64,000 nucleotides of DNA from Cryptomeria japonica (Eukaryota; Streptophyta; Pinopsida; Cupressales; Cupressaceae). The notes under the pieces are model-generated. The model searched no databases. It was not told where the DNA came from and worked only from the letters and a program-made list of their open reading frames with translations. The translations under genes and the position numbers were made by a program. This document shows positions 61,063-64,000 of this stretch, in pieces (positions within the stretch are counted from its first letter, which is position 1; each line of letters starts with the position of its first letter). Where the stretch lies: positions 233,606,396-233,670,395 of the forward strand of contig NC_081406.1 of assembly GCF_030272615.1 (NCBI RefSeq). Reading direction: 5' to 3'.

Positions 61063-61373
61063 TAAACTCAATCATTAATAAGTCATGCATCCATGTTTTC
61101 TAACATCATAATGAAGTACTGCAATTTCATAGATATCTAACATACACCATATCAAGGTTATCAAATCAGTGGATCATATAGGATCTAAATCCATAACACA
61201 TTAAAATATGCACCGCAAGGTAAAATGATCCCATAACATGGTTCAATTACTTATCTTACTAGTTTATCTGTCTAACATAGCCCATCCTATTGTATTATAA
61301 CATCTATTGATAAGGTCAACCATGGTCAAACTAGGTTAACCAGGGCTTGATCGGAGAGGGGCTCTACAACTAA

Positions 61374-63595
61374 GGTTGAGACTAAGACAAGATTGAAGAT
61401 TAAATGTTTAAGGTCAGATCATGGTGGATAATTCACATCCGGCGAGTTTAATAACTTTTGTGAGAAGTATGGCATAAGGAGACAATTTTCTGCTCCCCGG
61501 ACACCTCAACAAAATGGAGTTGTGGAAAGGAAGAACATAACTATCTTGGATGCTGCTAGAACAATGATGATGTAAGATAATATACCTTATATCTACTAGA
61601 GAGAAGAAGTGAGCACAATAGTCTATAAATTCAACAGAGTACATATCAAATGAGAAACTAATAAGACACCTTATGAATTATGGTTTGGCAATGCACCTAC
61701 AGTTAAGTATTTCAGAATCTTTGGTAGTAAATGTTATATCAGGAGAGATGACATCATTGGAAAATTTGATCCTAGATGTGATGAAGGAATATTTATTAGT
61801 TACTCTAATGAAAGCAAAGCATATAGATGTTATAACAAGAGATTGCAGAGAATTGTGGAGAGCGCTAATGTCAAGGTGGATGAGCTGAATATAAGTCAAA
61901 TCAGAGTTTTTGAGCAAGAACCGGCAATGGAAATGATCATAAATAAACTGGTAACACCTTTACCAAAACAAAATGTTGAACCATTTACTCCGGCAGTATC
62001 AGAAAATTCAATAGTAACTAAAGAATGGGGAAGAGGAATAGAGAATCAGAAGACTCCTAGGTATGTAAGGATGAATCATTCAGAAGCTCAGATCATTGGG
62101 GATAAAAACAATGGAGTGATGACAAGAAGGATATTGGAAACTAATGAAGTATGTTTAATTTCTCAAGTTGAACCGGTATCAGTAATTGAAGCTTGTAAAG
62201 ATGAATGTTGGATAAAAGCTATGGAAGAAGAATTAGATCAGATAGAGAAGAATAGTACATGGACTTTAGTTCCTCGGCCTAAAAATAAGAATGTTATTGG
62301 AACTAAATGGGTATTTAGGAATAAGTTGAATGAAGATGGACAATTTTTAAGGAATAAAGCTATATTGGTTTGTAAAAGATATTCTTAGAAGGAAGGAATT
62401 GATTATGGTGAAACTTTAGCACCTGTAGCTAGGATTGAAGCTGCAAGATTATTTCTTGCCTATGCTGCACATAAAAACTACAAGGTTTATCAGATGGATG
62501 TTAAGTGCACCTTTTTGAATGGGGATCTTGATGAGGAAGTCAATATTGAGCTACCTGATGGTTTTTTACTTTCAGATGATAAAAATATGGTTTGCAAGTT
62601 AGAGAAATCTTTATATGGATTGAAACAGGCACCTAGAGCTTGGTATGCAAGGTAAGACAAATATCTTTTGAAGCTTGGTTTCACTTAAGGTAATGCTGAT
62701 AGTAATATATTATAAAGTCACTGATGATGATATATTGATTATTGAGGTTTTTGTTGATGAAATCATTTTTGGAGGTGAAGATAAGTTGTGCATGAAATTT
62801 TCAAAAAACTATAGAGAAAGATTTTGAAATGTCTATGATTGGGGAAATGAAATTTTTCTTAAGTTTGCAGATTACTCAGAAATTGACAAGGAAAGATGAA
62901 TCTACATTAGTAAATCCTACAAGATACAAGTCTATGATTGGAGGTTTGCTATATTTGAATCAGAGTAGGCCTGATATAATGAATGTTGTTTGCATTGCAT
63001 CAAGATATCAAAGTGATCCTAGAGAAAATCATGAGAGTGCGGTGAAAAGAATTTTTAGATACTTGCAAGGTACATCTAAATATGGTTTGTCGTACCCTAA
63101 GGATGATGACTTTACTTTATGTGCATATATAGATGCAGATTGGGCAGGTGATGTTGACGACCGGAAAAGCACTTCCGATGGAGCTTTCTTCTTGGAAAGA
63201 AGTTGGTTTCATGGACCAGAAAGAAACAATCATGTACTTATTTATCTAGTGCTTAAGATGAGTATGTTACCACTTCTACTAATTGTACACAAGTTCTATG
63301 GATGAAGAAAATGTTGAATGACATAAAAGTGCATTACATTGGACCAGTAGTTATTCACTGTGATAACTCTGCTACTATAGACATATCAAAGAATTTTGCA
63401 TTTCACTCTAAGACAAAGCACATATCTATCAAGTATTACTTTTTGAAGGAGAAGGTGGAAGAAAATGAGATTAGATTGGTTTATGTGAACACTAAAGAGA
63501 AAATTGCAAATATTTTCACTAAATCTTTGCCTAAAGAATCATTTGAGTACCACAAAGATAGATTAGGGGTTTCTGACCCTCTGATAGAGAACTGA
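61374..63595 (+). pseudogene. E3 pol continuation: integrase core, RT, RNase H
   Basis: Resumes in frame after F with KCLRSDHGG, FSAPRTPQQNGVVERKN (catalytic Glu kept) and GSKCYIRRDD. RT begins near 62205 ([40 protein letters not shown]). The polymerase motif reads FVDE where YVDD is usual, so the second Asp is lost. A frameshift lies near 62705 and a further deletion near 62876 removes about 100 bp of the RT-RNase H connection. RNase H keeps YIDADWAGDVDDRKST. A frameshift near 63200 precedes the last part, KTKHISIKYYFLKEKVEE, ending at 63593. Several in-frame stops make it inactive. Confidence 0.9.
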
Positions 63596-63920
63596 TTGAT
63601 GCTATTTGGCATTAGTTTGGTATGCATTATCAAAGATATTATTCATTCTAGATTGGTGTGGGGATGCTACTGCTCAGAGGGAGTAGTTAGCCTTGTGATT
63701 TAGTGGTTTTTGTTTTTGCTTTGATATTTTTCTCAGATTTCTGGTATTGATGTCAAAGGGGAAGAGATATTCATGTGAAAACAATAATGGATATATACAT
63801 CAGGGGGAGTATGTTTCAGAACTTCATTTCTATATATTTGTGTGGGAGATTTGTTTGCCATTTCTTGGCACTTGGATTTTTTTCACATCTAGTGTTGTCA
63901 TCAATGCCAAAGGGGGACAT
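63596..63920 (+). promoter_or_regulatory. E3 multiple polypurine tracts
   Basis: tgtcaaaggggaagag near 63751, tcagggggagtatg near 63802 and atgccaaagggggacat abutting the 3' LTR. Same arrangement as in E2 and TG. Confidence 0.82.
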
Positions 63921-64000
63921 TGTTGGCCATTTGGAGGAATTGATTATGTGTTGCATTGAATTTTTGTCATTGATGTCAACACTAGCTATTTTGGTTGCTT
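63921..64000 (+). repeat. E3 3' LTR, first 80 bp
   Basis: TGTTGGCCATTTGGAGG and on to the window edge, nearly identical to 46000-46080. Confidence 0.93.

Larger units (their letters stand above)
49062..61368. mobile_element. Insertion F: giant solo-LTR-like element, itself nested into
   Basis: F interrupts E3 integrase exactly between two codons' worth of target: gctaa (49057-49061) on the left and actaa (61369-61373) on the right, one mismatch. The ends are TGTCATGCCC and GGGGCTCTACA, that is TG...CA with weakly inverted termini. After subtracting the solo LTR (49849-50942) and element TG (54476-61062) with their duplications, F is about 4,616 bp. No gag or pol is seen and no internal LTR pair is visible, so it reads as one very long solo LTR, or a non-coding non-autonomous element. 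Read across F, E3 continues in frame. Confidence 0.72.
46000..64000 (+). mobile_element. Copia element E3 (Sirevirus-like), interrupted, runs off window
   Basis: The 5' LTR is at 46000-47198. Gag and pol follow to 49061, then a 12.3-kb nested insertion (49062-61368). Pol resumes at 61374 and runs to 63595, with a polypurine region and a 3' LTR starting at 63921. When the insertion is ignored the integrase reading frame joins exactly. The preceding pentamer is gttat, and its partner lies beyond the window. LTRs are of the family seen at 20820-22049 and 22288. Confidence 0.92.

Noticed and set aside
1-64000. tRNA, rRNA or CRISPR loci
   Set aside because: No cloverleaf, rRNA core motif or regular repeat-spacer array was seen. 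The tRNA-like 12-mers are primer-binding sites.

Overview
The window is nuclear DNA of a seed plant with a large, repeat-rich genome. A conifer or other gymnosperm is plausible from the repeat style, but the sequence does not prove it. One host gene is recognisable: a four-exon chloroplast peroxiredoxin Q on the minus strand at 1734-2703. Nearly everything from 6500 to 64000 is LTR retrotransposon, much of it nested. I found no tRNA, rRNA, CRISPR or bacterial-type feature.

Layout. 1-6499: PRXQ and unassigned flanks. 6500-12934: decayed Copia element E1, with a foreign solo LTR (8891-10126) in its gag. 13748-20222: Copia E2 (target-site duplication, TSD, gaagg). 20820-22049: minus-strand solo LTR (TSD gtata). 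22288-23053 plus 34095-34230: pieces of a Copia LTR split by a complete minus-strand Ty3/Gypsy element at 23054-34089 (TSD gtatt), which has an extra ORF after pol. 34231-35484: truncated LTR followed by a long inverted repeat. 35520-45999: a decayed element, D, that encodes a mobile-element domain protein. D is split by a short-LTR Copia (E4, 35767-41823, TSD attta) and by a solo LTR (43090-44451, TSD aaatg). 46000 to the window end: Copia E3. Its integrase is interrupted at 49062-61368 by F, apparently a 4.6-kb solo LTR. F in turn holds a solo LTR (49849-50942, TSD catat) and a non-autonomous element, TG (54476-61062).

The most interesting object is TG. It has two LTRs, a primer-binding site and Sirevirus-like polypurine tracts, but no protease, integrase or reverse transcriptase. 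It carries a Gag-like ORF1 (coiled coil plus four CCHC-type knuckles, no recognisable capsid domain) and an ORF2 of about 1,100 codons. ORF2 is a globular domain, then a Lys/Pro-rich basic linker, then long coiled coils. The same architecture can be read in decayed element D and, more distantly, in the ORF after pol of the Gypsy element. Three unrelated hosts in one window thus appear to carry one protein module of unknown function.

Decay is distinctive. Reading frames are often intact for kilobases and broken mainly by stops explained by C-to-T or G-to-A change, above all CAG to TAG and CAA to TAA at Gln codons. This fits 5-methylcytosine deamination in silenced chromatin. Copia LTRs of different families share two short signatures: GTCATTGATGTCAA near the LTR start and a GTGGG/CCCAC stem followed by GGTTTTTCCC. 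All alignments were made by eye and all functions are inferred from sequence.
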